57,541 bases of DNA from a virus (IMGVR_UViG_3300025128_000038:1-57541), one strand, 5' to 3'. Counted from the stretch's first letter, positions 7,973 to 15,985 are shown. Notes: generated by a model not told the origin, from the letters alone. Translations and numbers: made by a program.

Positions 7973-8205
7973 TGATTGAAACACTATTCGCAGTACTACT
8001 TATAACTAACGGTTCGATAATTGAGACAGTGCCAACTGAGGGAATGGCTGATTGTCTTAAAACCAAACGTGTAGCTATGCAAAACATTGGCCCCGATCAA
8101 GAGGGAATATTCATGCAGTGTGTGCAAGTGGAGGCTGAGGTTGAGATAGACATGGGGAGAAAGAGAATCATTAAGATCTTAACGGAGAATCCTACTGGAA
8201 ATTAA
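7972..8205 (+). CDS. small exported protein, 77 aa
   Basis: A short hydrophobic N-terminus (MIETLFAVLLITNGS) looks like a signal sequence or anchor. The rest holds two cysteines (ADCLKTK and FMQCVQVE) that could form a disulfide in the periplasm. The gene overlaps both neighbours by TAATG. The protein at 37261-37491 has a similar layout (hydrophobic start, ADC motif, later Cys), perhaps an analogous lysis or envelope protein. Confidence 0.6.
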   Translation: MIETLFAVLLITNGSIIETVPTEGMADCLKTKRVAMQNIGPDQEGIFMQCVQVEAEVEIDMGRKRIIKILTENPTGN

Positions 8206-8342
8206 TGATAAAAACATTAAAAGATAATCCAGTAGCTAAAGCATTGAGAAGGCCTAAATATAAATCTCAAGTTATTAATAATAAAAAAAAATATTTAGAA
8301 GATACAAAAAAAATAATTGATCAAAAATTAAAAGATTATTAA
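8205..8342 (+). CDS. small basic protein, 45 aa
   Basis: This lysine-rich 45-residue ORF (MIKTLKDNPVAKALRRPKYK at the start, helical KKYLEDTKKIIDQKL near the end) has an ATG that overlaps the previous stop and a stop that directly abuts the next ATG. The tight packing supports it; no function can be given. Confidence 0.55.
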   Translation: MIKTLKDNPVAKALRRPKYKSQVINNKKKYLEDTKKIIDQKLKDY

Positions 8343-8606
8343 ATGAACGAAAAAATTATTAGTATGTTAATTGGAATTTTAATTATGTTAGGTGGTTGGA
8401 GTCTTGCAAAAACTTTTACACTATCTACAACACAAGCTGTCTTAGATGATAAGGTTGATAAATTAGAAAGACATGTTGAAAAACTTCAAACTCAAATGGA
8501 TAATATGATAAATATGGATGAAGAAATTATGGAACAACATGAAAATTTATTTAGACAATTAGAAAATAATCAATCATCTTCAGGATATAACTATGGTTAT
8601 AACTAG
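8343..8606 (+). CDS. membrane-anchored coiled-coil protein, 87 aa
   Basis: A transmembrane helix at the N-terminus (ISMLIGILIMLGGWSLA) is followed by a coiled coil (LDDKVDKLERHVEKLQTQMD) and a short polar tail with SGYNYGYN. This resembles small phage membrane proteins near lysis functions, but no family is identified. It follows directly on the 45-residue ORF. Confidence 0.6.
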   Translation: MNEKIISMLIGILIMLGGWSLAKTFTLSTTQAVLDDKVDKLERHVEKLQTQMDNMINMDEEIMEQHENLFRQLENNQSSSGYNYGYN

Positions 8607-8646
8607 AGCACAAACAGAACAAACAGTAAAACAAGGAATAAAAAAA

Positions 8647-8790
8647 ATGCCTTTTAAATCTGAGAAGCAAAGAAAATATTTACATGCCAATGAACCCAAA
8701 CTTGCTAAAGAATGGGAGAAAAAATATGGCAAGAAAAAGAAGAAAAAAAAGAAGAAGAAAATAAGCAGTAGTTTAAAAAGAAATAAATAA
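8647..8790 (+). CDS. small lysine-rich protein (MPFKSEKQRKYLHA type), 47 aa
   Basis: The protein opens MPFKSEKQRKYLHANEPKLA and ends in a long polylysine tract. The opening resembles a short conserved ORF common in marine phage genomes, usually left as unknown. I chose the ATG at 8647 because AAGGAA lies 7 nt upstream and because the motif normally starts with MPFKS. The frame is open from 8593, so an 18-residue extension overlapping the previous gene is possible. Confidence 0.6.
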   Translation: MPFKSEKQRKYLHANEPKLAKEWEKKYGKKKKKKKKKKISSSLKRNK

Positions 8791-8796
8791 AATTAC

Positions 8797-9441
8797 ATGG
8801 CCTATTTAAACCATAATATCCCACCATTTGGTGCCCAAATAAGAAATGAATACATGTATAATCATGAAAAGGGGCACGGAGAATTTACAGAGTGTGAAGT
8901 TCATTCTATAACTAGTATGCGAAGAAGAGCTGTTTTATTTGAAGCTATTCTAGATAATGGAGTTAACTGGACTAGAAGACCTATAACTGCGTTTTGTTGG
9001 AAAGAAGACGCACCCGTTAGACCAATTCATGAACACATGTATTGGGATTGTTTTTCACATTACCCAGATGTACAAGTTCGAGAACGATTAAAATTTATGA
9101 GAGCTGATTTATTAACAGTTGAAAGAGAATTATTAAGAGGAACATATATGTTTACTATCGACTGGGGACATGAAAATGCTGCAATGTTAGATACCGATTA
9201 TTCAGAAGATCCAGAACATAAATGTGCTCATATGTTTAAAATGGATGAAGGAAATTTCTTTGCATATCCTAACAATAGAATAGTCTGGGAAGATGATGCT
9301 TTTATTGGAGATCGATTAAAAATAAATCCAGGATATAAAATTGATCAAACTGTTTATACCATAGAAGATAAAAGAGAACATACAGAGACTGATGATTCTT
9401 ATCTTACTGAATTTATTAAAACAAGTATACAAAACCATTAG
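8797..9441 (+). CDS. conserved phage protein of unknown function, 214 aa
   Basis: This is a soluble 214-residue protein rich in aromatic residues, His and acidic residues (IPPFGAQIRNEYMYNHEKGH, CWKEDAPVRPIHEHMYWDCF, TIDWGHENAAMLDTDY). I see no known catalytic motif with confidence, although the clustered His/Asp/Glu residues could bind metal. The N-terminal IPPFGA..R.EYMY pattern looks like proteins seen in other marine phages. It is the last gene before a perfect promoter. Confidence 0.65.
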   Translation: MAYLNHNIPPFGAQIRNEYMYNHEKGHGEFTECEVHSITSMRRRAVLFEAILDNGVNWTRRPITAFCWKEDAPVRPIHEHMYWDCFSHYPDVQVRERLKFMRADLLTVERELLRGTYMFTIDWGHENAAMLDTDYSEDPEHKCAHMFKMDEGNFFAYPNNRIVWEDDAFIGDRLKINPGYKIDQTVYTIEDKREHTETDDSYLTEFIKTSIQNH

Positions 9442-9447
9442 CATTAG

Positions 9448-9476
9448 TTGACAAAGTAATTCAATAACATTATAAT
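9448..9476 (+). promoter_or_regulatory. perfect consensus sigma-70 promoter
   Basis: TTGACA (9448-9453), 17-bp spacer, TATAAT (9471-9476): an exact match to the bacterial housekeeping consensus. Transcription would start near 9483, with a GGAG ribosome-binding site before the ATG at 9501. Confidence 0.8.
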
Positions 9477-9500
9477 ACTTAAAAATCTTGGAGAATTACA

Positions 9501-9848
9501 ATGAATTTAGATGATATCAAAAGGTATTTTATTTATATACCTGTAGTAGCAGCATTACTATCTTCTATGTATTATGCTATTACAACTTTTAACCAAATGA
9601 CAAATGCTATAGAAAGTGCAGCTCGTGAGATTGAGATGATAAGAAAAGATCTCAGCTATTGGGATAACGAGATGACTCGAACCAAAGAAGACTTTACTAG
9701 AGAGATGACTAGAATAGCTACCGAACTTGCCGAAGGTACTGCATACATACAAGCTGCTAGAGAAAATGGTTATAAAATCGAAGACACCATTAGGCAAAAC
9801 ACATATGACATTAAGGAACTTACTAGACAATTAAACGGAGGCTGGTAA
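9501..9848 (+). CDS. membrane-anchored coiled-coil protein, possible i-spanin, 115 aa
   Basis: One N-terminal transmembrane segment (YIPVVAALLSSMYYAITTF, about residues 13-31) is followed by about 80 residues of heptad-rich helix (EIEMIRKDLSYWDNEMTRTK). This inner-membrane-anchor plus periplasmic coiled-coil layout is that of i-spanins (lambda Rz type). The next gene encodes an exported protein and starts in overlap with this stop (TAATG), the usual arrangement of a spanin pair. No sequence motif proves the role, and it could instead be another envelope-spanning accessory protein. Confidence 0.6.
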   Translation: MNLDDIKRYFIYIPVVAALLSSMYYAITTFNQMTNAIESAAREIEMIRKDLSYWDNEMTRTKEDFTREMTRIATELAEGTAYIQAARENGYKIEDTIRQNTYDIKELTRQLNGGW

Positions 9849-10321
9849 TGAAAGAAATTAAATTTTATTTAATTCTACTAGCTTTGGCTTTAGGCTATAT
9901 CTGGTCTAGTTCTACAACAGCAAAAGCTGCTAATGAATATTTAAATGATTATCCTACTCATTGTAGTAGGGGAAGTATTGAACCTTATGTAGATTATAGC
10001 TTAAGTAATTCTGAAAGCGGAAGCTACTATACAACTAATGATAGCTTAAATACTTTCATATATCCACAAGGAGAAAGAGACGAATACAGAGTGGGTTTAA
10101 GATTGAGGTGGGAATTAGGCTCTACTTGTAATGATACATTCAAAAGAACAATGAAAGACAATATGAAACTTAAACAAGAATTAGAACTTCTTAAGTTATG
10201 TGGTCGTTATAAAAATTTAGAATTAGGCCCAGAGTTTGCAACCGTTCGAGAGAAATGTAAAGATATTCAACCTAAACCTTCAGATATAGACATCAATACT
10301 CCACTTGACAATTCTGAATAA
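9848..10321 (+). CDS. exported protein, possible spanin partner, 157 aa
   Basis: A clear signal peptide (basic start, hydrophobic FYLILLALALGYIW, cleavage after AKA near residue 27) precedes a polar, aromatic domain with beta-strand character (RVGLRLRWELGSTC) and a helical C-terminal part with paired cysteines. There is no lipobox, so it is not a typical o-spanin lipoprotein. It is coupled to the membrane coiled-coil gene upstream. Possible partner in host lysis or an envelope protein; not certain. Confidence 0.6.
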   Translation: MKEIKFYLILLALALGYIWSSSTTAKAANEYLNDYPTHCSRGSIEPYVDYSLSNSESGSYYTTNDSLNTFIYPQGERDEYRVGLRLRWELGSTCNDTFKRTMKDNMKLKQELELLKLCGRYKNLELGPEFATVREKCKDIQPKPSDIDINTPLDNSE

Positions 10322-10333
10322 TTTCTATATAAT
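10305..10333 (+). promoter_or_regulatory. perfect consensus sigma-70 promoter for chaperone genes
   Basis: TTGACA (10305-10310) lies inside the end of the preceding gene. A 17-bp spacer and TATAAT (10328-10333) follow. The leader of about 50 nt ends in AAAGGAGGAAATT before the hsp20 ATG. This is the second exact consensus promoter within 900 bp. Confidence 0.8.
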
Positions 10334-10388
10334 TAAGCTATAGCCGCCGAAAGGGGTTAGATTTAATTTTGCTTAAAAGGAGGAAATT

Positions 10389-10802
10389 ATGATTAGATCA
10401 CTAATAGACTGGGAACCATATAGACCATTTACAGTTGGCTTTGATTCCCTGATGGACAGACTCACAACCATACAAATGGATGCACCGAGTTATCCACCAT
10501 ACAATATCAGAAAGATAGATGATTTTAAATATTCAATTGAAGTAGCATTAGCTGGCTTTGATAAAAAGAGTATTGATATAAGCTATGCTGATAATACACT
10601 TAAAATAAAATCCAAAAAACAAGATCAAGAAGAAAAAGATATAATGCATAAAGGTATCTCACAAAGAGCCTTTACAAGATCTTTTTGTCTTGCTGAAGAT
10701 GTAATTGTTAATGGAGCAGAATTTACTAATGGTATGCTATCTATTGAATTAGAGAAAATAGTACCAGAGGAAAAGAAACCTAAAACAATTAAAATTAAAT
10801 AA
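10389..10802 (+). CDS. small heat-shock protein, Hsp20/IbpA family
   Basis: This is an ATP-independent holdase chaperone that binds unfolded proteins. The alpha-crystallin domain runs from about residue 35 to 125 with YNIRKIDDFKYSIEVALAGF, then DISYADNTLKIKSKK, then RAFTRSFCLAEDV and NGMLSIELEKIVP, the typical strand order ending in the G-x-L motif. A length of 137 residues is normal. It has its own perfect promoter and an excellent ribosome-binding site. Position before groES, scaffold and capsid suggests help in folding virion proteins or protecting the infected host. Confidence 0.9.
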   Translation: MIRSLIDWEPYRPFTVGFDSLMDRLTTIQMDAPSYPPYNIRKIDDFKYSIEVALAGFDKKSIDISYADNTLKIKSKKQDQEEKDIMHKGISQRAFTRSFCLAEDVIVNGAEFTNGMLSIELEKIVPEEKKPKTIKIK

Positions 10803-10836
10803 TAACAATCGTGCCCCCTCTTACAGGAGAAACACA

Positions 10837-11043
10837 ATGTCAGATGTAAATTCATATAAAGAAAAAATAGATAAAATACTTAATGATGCAATAGAAACTA
10901 ATAAGGAACAAATTATAGGCGGCGCAGCAGATGATTTTCCTACTTATAAATATTTGGTTGGAGTTGGTCAAACTTTAGCAGATATGAAATCAAGGTTTCA
11001 TGATGAGTATATTAAATTATTTAAAACAGGAGAAGGAGAATGA
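10837..11043 (+). CDS. hypothetical protein, 68 aa
   Basis: This is a small acidic helical protein (start MSDVNSYKEKIDKILNDAIE) with the segment FPTYKYLVGVGQTLADMKSR, a pattern I associate with short ORFs in other marine phages. TACAGGAG lies before the ATG. A GTGCCCCC word lies just upstream (10811-10818). The stop overlaps the groES start. Confidence 0.6.
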   Translation: MSDVNSYKEKIDKILNDAIETNKEQIIGGAADDFPTYKYLVGVGQTLADMKSRFHDEYIKLFKTGEGE

Positions 11044-11375
11044 TCATGCAATATGATGAAAATTTACCAATTCCCGCAGGTTTTAGAATATTATTAAAGC
11101 CTAGGGAAATACAAGAAAAAACAACAGGAGGTATTATACTTGCTGATACTACTAAAGAATGGCAGAAACATGCCACAAATATATCTAAAGTAGTATCTAT
11201 GGGGCCTGAATGTTACGAAGAAAAAGGAAAAAACTGGTGTAAAGTAGGTGACTGGGTGCTTACTGGAAAATATGTTGGTAGTAAATTTAAGTATGATAAT
11301 GAAGATTATACTATTATCAATGACGATGAAGTTATTGCAATAGTGCAAAAGCCTGAAAAAATATCATTAAAGTAA
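11040..11375 (+). CDS. groES: co-chaperonin, GroES/Cpn10-like
   Basis: This is the lid of the GroEL chaperonin. Phage versions (T4 gp31 and marine phages) help fold the capsid protein with host GroEL. Seen: PIPAGFRILLKPREIQEKTT (strand entering the mobile loop), GGIILADTTKEW, then KVVSMGPECYEEKGK and VKVGDWVLTG-like segments, and a final VIAIVQKPE. At 111 residues it is slightly longer than bacterial GroES. Two AGGAG sites precede two possible ATGs (11040 and 11046), each at good spacing. It sits two genes before the capsid gene. Confidence 0.88.
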   Translation: MIMQYDENLPIPAGFRILLKPREIQEKTTGGIILADTTKEWQKHATNISKVVSMGPECYEEKGKNWCKVGDWVLTGKYVGSKFKYDNEDYTIINDDEVIAIVQKPEKISLK

Positions 11376-11383
11376 GAAATACA

Positions 11384-11413
11384 CTTGTATTGTTGTTAAA
11401 TATACTGTACAAT
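11384..11413 (+). promoter_or_regulatory. probable sigma-70-like promoter before scaffold gene
   Basis: TTGTAT (11384-11389), 18-bp spacer, TACAAT (11408-11413), in the gap between groES and the scaffold gene. It is weaker than the consensus promoters upstream. Confidence 0.4.
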
Positions 11414-11420
11414 TGTAACA

Positions 11421-11435
11421 AAGCCATAATGGCTT
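11421..11435. repeat. 15-bp palindrome in scaffold leader
   Basis: AAGCCATAATGGCTT is a perfect palindrome with one central base. It lies just after the candidate -10 box at 11408, so it may be an operator or an mRNA 5' hairpin protecting the capsid transcript. Confidence 0.45.
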
Positions 11436-11475
11436 AACAGCGTTAAACGTGGGTCGCACCCAATGGAGGTCTGAT

Positions 11476-12492
11476 ATGATAGACGAAGGAATAAAAGATG
11501 AAGTCGAATCTACTGAAGAAATAGAAATAGACTTATCTGAAAATGAAGGAGATACTCCTGAAGAGCAGAAGGATACAACTGCTCCAGTCACGGAAGTAGA
11601 TTCTACTGAAGAAGAAGAAAAAGAATCAGCGGAACTTGAATCGGAAGAGTCAATTGAAACTGAATCTGAATCAGAAATTGAAGAAGATGATACTGAGGAT
11701 TCAAAGAAAGTATTCGGCAAGCGTGCTGAAAAACGGATAAAGCGCCTTGTTGCACAAAAGAAGGAACTTGAAGAAAAGTTACGAGCTGCAGAGCAAGATA
11801 AAGCTGGTTGGTTATCTCAAGCGCAAGAACTTGATGCTAAAAATAGAAGCAATGAGTTAAGTGCAATCAATAATTATATTGATAAATTAAGTAGCCAAGA
11901 AAAACAAGCCCTATCTGCTTTGAAGATTGCTAAAGAAAACGGTAACATTGATGATGAGATAAAAGCACAAGATGAGTTAGCTTCAGTGAAGGCTGAAACA
12001 TTAGTGGCTCAACAATATAAAGTTACGGCTGAGTCTCAAATAGAAAAACCAAAAGAACAATCTTCAAATAATTCTAAAGAAAAACCTAAGTCCACAAATC
12101 CTATAAATCCTTATGCGCCAACACCTGATAGAAAGGCTGTTGAATGGCAAAAGAGAAATAGATGGTTTGGGGGCAATGATACTTCTGATAGAATTATGAC
12201 TCAAGCAGCATTAGTTATTCATAAAGAGTTAACTGACGATGGTATTATTCCATCTAATGATTCCAATGAATATTATAATGAACTTGATGCTAGAATACGT
12301 ACAGAATTTCCTGAACGATTTAAGCAGAAGAATGTTAATAAGGTTCCGACAGTCGTAGGGGGATCACGTGCAAACCCTGGTAGTTCCAAGATTAAGCTAA
12401 GTAAAACGGAAGTTGAGATGGCTAATAGACTTGGAGTAGACCTAAAAGAATATGCACGCCAAAAACAACGCCAGTTAAAGGCGGGAGGATAA
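11476..12492 (+). CDS. putative capsid scaffolding protein, 338 aa
   Basis: This probable internal scaffold guides procapsid assembly and then leaves. The first 85 residues are extremely acidic, then comes a basic helical segment (GKRAEKRIKRLVAQKKELEE) with coiled-coil character, a disordered middle, and a C-terminus with basic residues (RLGVDLKEYARQKQRQLKAG) as expected for capsid binding. Location just before the capsid gene supports the role. I start at ATG 11476 with GGAGGT upstream; the frame is open from 11449 (GTG), but that overlaps the ribosome-binding site. Confidence 0.7.
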   Translation: MIDEGIKDEVESTEEIEIDLSENEGDTPEEQKDTTAPVTEVDSTEEEEKESAELESEESIETESESEIEEDDTEDSKKVFGKRAEKRIKRLVAQKKELEEKLRAAEQDKAGWLSQAQELDAKNRSNELSAINNYIDKLSSQEKQALSALKIAKENGNIDDEIKAQDELASVKAETLVAQQYKVTAESQIEKPKEQSSNNSKEKPKSTNPINPYAPTPDRKAVEWQKRNRWFGGNDTSDRIMTQAALVIHKELTDDGIIPSNDSNEYYNELDARIRTEFPERFKQKNVNKVPTVVGGSRANPGSSKIKLSKTEVEMANRLGVDLKEYARQKQRQLKAGG

Positions 12493-12493
12493 T

Positions 12494-12961
12494 ATGACAA
12501 AAGCAACTCAAAGCAGTCGAAAAACACGGGCATCGACAACTCGTAAAAAAACTTGGACACCTCCTCAGAAGCTACAAACTCAAGAAGCTCCTGAAGGAAT
12601 GCATTATAGGTGGGTTAGACATGAATTGTTAAATCAACCTGATGATGCAAATGTTAACAGTAGAATCCGACAAGGATACGAACTTGTTAGACCAGAAGAA
12701 CTAGGGGACGGAGAAGTTCCTGATATTTTGGATACAGGTAAACACGCAGGTACAGTCCGCTCTGGGGATTTAATATTAATGAAAGTCCCACAAGAAATCG
12801 TAGATCAAAGAGCTACCTATTACAAAGAACAAAATCGAGTAATGGGACAAGCTTATTCTAATGAATTCAAACAGGCAGGACAAGGTGACATGCGAAGCGT
12901 AGACGAGTCATCAACTACAGTTAGCTCTGGTGGTGCAAGAGAAACTAAATTTGAAGACTAA
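12494..12961 (+). CDS. conserved head-module protein, 155 aa
   Basis: It follows the scaffold gene by one base. It has a basic, disordered N-terminus (about 35 residues) and a conserved-looking core: GMHYRWVRHELLNQPDDANV, then RIRQGYELVRPEELGDGEVP and SGDLILMKVPQEIVDQRATY. The core pattern resembles short proteins found next to capsid genes in other marine phages. It could be a minor head or assembly protein. No enzyme motif is seen. Confidence 0.65.
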   Translation: MTKATQSSRKTRASTTRKKTWTPPQKLQTQEAPEGMHYRWVRHELLNQPDDANVNSRIRQGYELVRPEELGDGEVPDILDTGKHAGTVRSGDLILMKVPQEIVDQRATYYKEQNRVMGQAYSNEFKQAGQGDMRSVDESSTTVSSGGARETKFED

Positions 12962-13034
12962 ATAATTAGACATATCTAGTTATCTAGTTTTCTTTTAATA
13001 ATAAACAATTTAATTTTCTAAAGGAGGAAATTAT

Positions 13035-13640
13035 ATGGCTGGATACGGTCTATCACCAATGCATCACGCAGCTGGCGGACAGAATCGAGTAAACAACTAC
13101 ACAGACATGAATGGTTACAGAATTGCTGCAACTGCTCCAAGTGCTTATTTCGAAGGCGACTTGGTTACTTACAGTTCAGGACTTCTTGTAACAGACATTG
13201 GCGCTGCATCTCCAGGTGCGGTTGTCGGAGTCTTCTGGGGAGCTGAATACGCGGATAATTCCACAGGTGATGTAAAGTTCGTTCGTAGTATCGCAAATGG
13301 TACTGTGGCGAGCGCACAATACAAGGCATATGTTTATGACGATCCGTTTACAATTTTTAAAATTCAATCGGATCAAGCAGGAACAGGCTTAACGGCAGCA
13401 AATTCAACTGGAAAGCTAGTACAAATCGTAGCTTCTCCAAGTGGTAATGCTTATACACATAAATCAGGAATGGTAGCTGATGCTTCTACAGTAGCAACTA
13501 CTAACACTTTCCCACTATCAGTTTATGGTAGTGCAGAAACTGATGGAAGTTATACTGCAACTGGTACTGTTATGGACATACTTGTTAAAATTAACTCACA
13601 CCAACACCTAAATGGCGCTACTGGCGTTACAGGTATATAA
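13035..13640 (+). CDS. putative head decoration/minor capsid protein, 201 aa
   Basis: This 201-residue protein is rich in Gly, Ala, Ser and Thr with alternating beta strands (YRIAATAPSAYFEGDLVTYS, GAVVGVFWGAEYADNSTG). That composition is typical of virion surface proteins. A very strong ribosome-binding site (AAAGGAGGAAAT) and position directly before the capsid gene imply high expression. A decoration or capsid-stabilising role is inferred from context. Confidence 0.6.
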   Translation: MAGYGLSPMHHAAGGQNRVNNYTDMNGYRIAATAPSAYFEGDLVTYSSGLLVTDIGAASPGAVVGVFWGAEYADNSTGDVKFVRSIANGTVASAQYKAYVYDDPFTIFKIQSDQAGTGLTAANSTGKLVQIVASPSGNAYTHKSGMVADASTVATTNTFPLSVYGSAETDGSYTATGTVMDILVKINSHQHLNGATGVTGI

Positions 13641-13660
13641 TATCTAGGAGGATATAAAAA

Positions 13661-14569
13661 ATGGCAATTACTAGAGGTCAAATCCTTAAAGAATTAGTAC
13701 CTGGCTTGAATGCAATTTTCGGAACTGAGTATGCTCGTTACGAAAATGAACATGCGGTACTGTTCGATGAGGAATCATCAAATAGAGCCTTTGAAGAAGA
13801 AGTTCTTTTCCCAGGATTCGGAGAAGCTTCAACTAAATTTGAAGGCCAAGCAGTAAACTACGGTAATACTGGTGAAGGGTATGTTTCTCGTTATACTAAT
13901 GAAACTGTCGCTATGGCATTCTCAATTACTGAGGAAGCTATGGAAGACAATTTGTATGACAAGTTATCTACTCGATTAACAAAAGCATTAGCACGTTCAA
14001 TGGCTTCTGCTAAACAAACTAAAGCTTCAAATGTATATAATAACGCATTTGATACAGACTACACAGGCGGCGATGGTCAACCATTAATCTCAAGCTCGCA
14101 CCCGCAAGCTTCTGGAACTAATGGATCTAACAGACCATCTTCTTATGCTGACTTGTCAGAAACATCTTTGGAAACTGGTTTGATTGATATCGCTGGTTTA
14201 ACTGACGATAAAGGTGTTCCAATCGCAGCTCAAGGTCGTACACTACATGTGCCAAGACAATTGGTTTTTGTAGCGGAAAGACTATTAGCATCTCCATATA
14301 GACCAGGATCATCAGACAATGATGTGAATGCAGTTAAATCAACTGGAATGCTACCAGGCGGATATTATGTGAATCATAGATTTACAGATGATGATGCTTG
14401 GTTCATTAGAACTGACGTTCCTAATGGTACAAAGATGTTCAACAGAGCATCTATTGCTACTAATATGGAAGGCGACTTTGAAACTGGAAACGTAAGATAC
14501 AAATCTAGAGAAAGATACAGCTTCGGCTGGTCTGACTGGAGAGGCGTATACGGTTCTGAAGGCGTATAA
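13661..14569 (+). CDS. major capsid protein
   Basis: This is the shell protein of the head, probably with the HK97 fold. At 302 residues it starts MAITRGQILKELVPGLNAIF, then ATKFEGQ-like strand segments, the helical LTKALARSMASAKQTKASNV, and a C-terminus ending in SRERYSFGWSDWRGVYGSEG. The arrangement (N-arm, EEDFEEEV-like acidic segment, long helix, strand-rich C-terminus) is like capsid proteins of marine podoviruses. It follows scaffold and a probable decoration gene and is followed by a terminator-like hairpin, as expected for the most expressed gene. Confidence 0.85.
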   Translation: MAITRGQILKELVPGLNAIFGTEYARYENEHAVLFDEESSNRAFEEEVLFPGFGEASTKFEGQAVNYGNTGEGYVSRYTNETVAMAFSITEEAMEDNLYDKLSTRLTKALARSMASAKQTKASNVYNNAFDTDYTGGDGQPLISSSHPQASGTNGSNRPSSYADLSETSLETGLIDIAGLTDDKGVPIAAQGRTLHVPRQLVFVAERLLASPYRPGSSDNDVNAVKSTGMLPGGYYVNHRFTDDDAWFIRTDVPNGTKMFNRASIATNMEGDFETGNVRYKSRERYSFGWSDWRGVYGSEGV

Positions 14570-14580
14570 TTAATTTAAGT

Positions 14581-14614
14581 AAGGGGGGCAGAAATGTCCC
14601 TCTTGCTTTTATTA
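14581..14614 (+). terminator. probable terminator after capsid gene
   Basis: AAGGGG pairs with CCCTCTT (one bulged T) around a loop of about 10 nt. A T-rich stretch GCTTTTATTAT follows. The stem is imperfect, so efficiency is uncertain. Confidence 0.4.
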
Positions 14615-14681
14615 TATCTTGGACTTAACAAATCTTATTGACTGACCAAGCAGACGTTATAGAGACAATAAGAAAATAACT

Positions 14682-14697
14682 TGGGACTATATTCCCA
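14682..14697 (+). repeat. hairpin just before virion gene at 14711
   Basis: TGGGA and TCCCA pair around the loop CTATAT, immediately before AGAAGGATTAACG and the ATG. It could shield the 5' end of the mRNA or tune translation. The rest of the 141-nt gap holds the capsid terminator and no gene. Confidence 0.35.
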
Positions 14698-14710
14698 GAA
14701 GGATTAACGA

Positions 14711-15295
14711 ATGGCAAATTCAACTTTTAACGGCCCAGTCAGATCTGAAGGTGGTTTTGAACAAATCAGCAAAGCGTCTGGAACTGGTACCGTAACAACT
14801 AACTTTGATATCGATTCAAGTGGTAACGTATCAGGTACTGGTACTATGAAAATGACTGGTGCTACCAATCTTCTAAAAGCTTATACTTCAATTACTGATG
14901 CTACATATACTGTAACAACAGCAATGTCAGGAACAACTTTTGGTTTTAACAGAGCAGCAGGAATCGTAGCAACTTTACCTACACCAGCAGCTGGTCTTAC
15001 TTATACTTTTCTTGTAGAAACTACTTTCACAGGAGCAGGACAAATTAAAACTGCTACAACTGATGGAACTGATGGTTTCTTAGGAACAGCTTTCTTGTTT
15101 GATACAGGACAGATTGGTGAAACTGATAACTTTCATCCAACATCATCTAACGATGTTATCGATTTAGGTGCGGTTGAACAAGGTTGGTTAACTGGTGGTT
15201 TCATTAGACTTACAGGAGTGAATACAACAACATGGTTTGTTGAAGCATTCTTGATGGGTGATGGAACACTAGCAACACCTTTTACTGATTCATAA
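14711..15295 (+). CDS. putative virion surface protein, 194 aa
   Basis: This Thr/Gly/Ser-rich protein has repeated short beta strands (GTGTVTTNFDIDSSGNVSGT, then GATNLLKAYTSITDATYTVT). It begins MANSTFNGPVRSEGGFEQIS, a type of start seen in phage decoration or fibre-associated proteins. It stands alone between two terminators. A structural role is inferred from composition and position. Confidence 0.6.
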   Translation: MANSTFNGPVRSEGGFEQISKASGTGTVTTNFDIDSSGNVSGTGTMKMTGATNLLKAYTSITDATYTVTTAMSGTTFGFNRAAGIVATLPTPAAGLTYTFLVETTFTGAGQIKTATTDGTDGFLGTAFLFDTGQIGETDNFHPTSSNDVIDLGAVEQGWLTGGFIRLTGVNTTTWFVEAFLMGDGTLATPFTDS

Positions 15296-15315
15296 GAATC
15301 ATAATAACAATTAAT

Positions 15316-15333
15316 GGGGGCCTTCGGGCCCTC
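15316..15333 (+). terminator. GC-rich hairpin with TTCG tetraloop
   Basis: GGGGGCC and GGCCCTC form a 7-bp stem (one G-U pair) closed by the very stable TTCG loop. ATATTTCTT follows. It lies 20 bases after the stop of the 194-residue virion protein and is the cleanest terminator-like hairpin in the virion module. Confidence 0.65.
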
Positions 15334-15363
15334 ATATTTCTTAATTAAGAAGGGGAAAACAAT

Positions 15364-15783
15364 ATGGCAGATACAGTAACAGGGCCAACTATATTACAAG
15401 AAAATGAAAAACGAGTTACTATTAAACTAGTAGTACAATCTGATGGTTCAGGAAGTACTACAGTATTTGGTGATCGATCAGCAAGGCCGTCATTACCAAA
15501 TGGAAAAACTTGTAAAACTTTAAGTATACAAAGAGTATGGTTTGCAACTGACAACTCTTCACCTGCATATGCTCGTTTAGATTATGAAGATGATGATGGA
15601 GATATTCCTATTCTCGGATTAGTTGGTACAGGCTATTGGGACTTTAGAGAATTTGGCGGACTTCCCGCAAACCAAACAGCAAATGATAACGAAGATGATA
15701 TTAATCTTGTAGTACCTAGCACAGCCGTTAATGGTAGTATGTTTACAGTTGTGATGGAATGCACTAAAACTTATACAGAATAA
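15364..15783 (+). CDS. putative structural protein, 139 aa
   Basis: This small beta-rich protein (ITKLVVQSDGSGSTT-type strands, RVWFATDNSSPAYARLDYED) shows an acidic middle and no known motif. It lies between the capsid and connector genes and is probably a minor virion protein. Two bases separate it from the next gene. Confidence 0.55.
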   Translation: MADTVTGPTILQENEKRVTIKLVVQSDGSGSTTVFGDRSARPSLPNGKTCKTLSIQRVWFATDNSSPAYARLDYEDDDGDIPILGLVGTGYWDFREFGGLPANQTANDNEDDINLVVPSTAVNGSMFTVVMECTKTYTE

Positions 15784-15784
15784 T

Positions 15785-15985
15785 ATGGGCGAACAAACAA
15801 ATAAGGAAGCAATTATTGAGATCAAAGGTGAACTTAAGTTAGTACATGAAAAAATTGATACAATAAAAGACAACCACTTGGCCCATATGCAAATAGATAT
15901 AGATAAACTTTCTAAATTTATTTGGGTTATTGGTGGCACAGTTTTTGCTCAAATGTGTTATTTGATTGTTCGTACCTTAATATAG
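15785..15985 (+). CDS. XhlA-like small membrane protein, 66 aa
   Basis: The N-terminal 45 residues form an amphipathic coiled coil (IIEIKGELKLVHEKIDTIKD). One C-terminal transmembrane helix (FIWVIGGTVFAQMCYLIV) follows. This order matches the XhlA/haemolysin family that works with holins in cell lysis. The family match is by architecture only. Confidence 0.6.
   Translation: MGEQTNKEAIIEIKGELKLVHEKIDTIKDNHLAHMQIDIDKLSKFIWVIGGTVFAQMCYLIVRTLI

Noticed and set aside
11367-11720. Ser-rich minus-strand frame opposite the scaffold gene
   Set aside because: Shadow of the acidic Glu/Asp codons of the scaffold N-terminus; no start signal.
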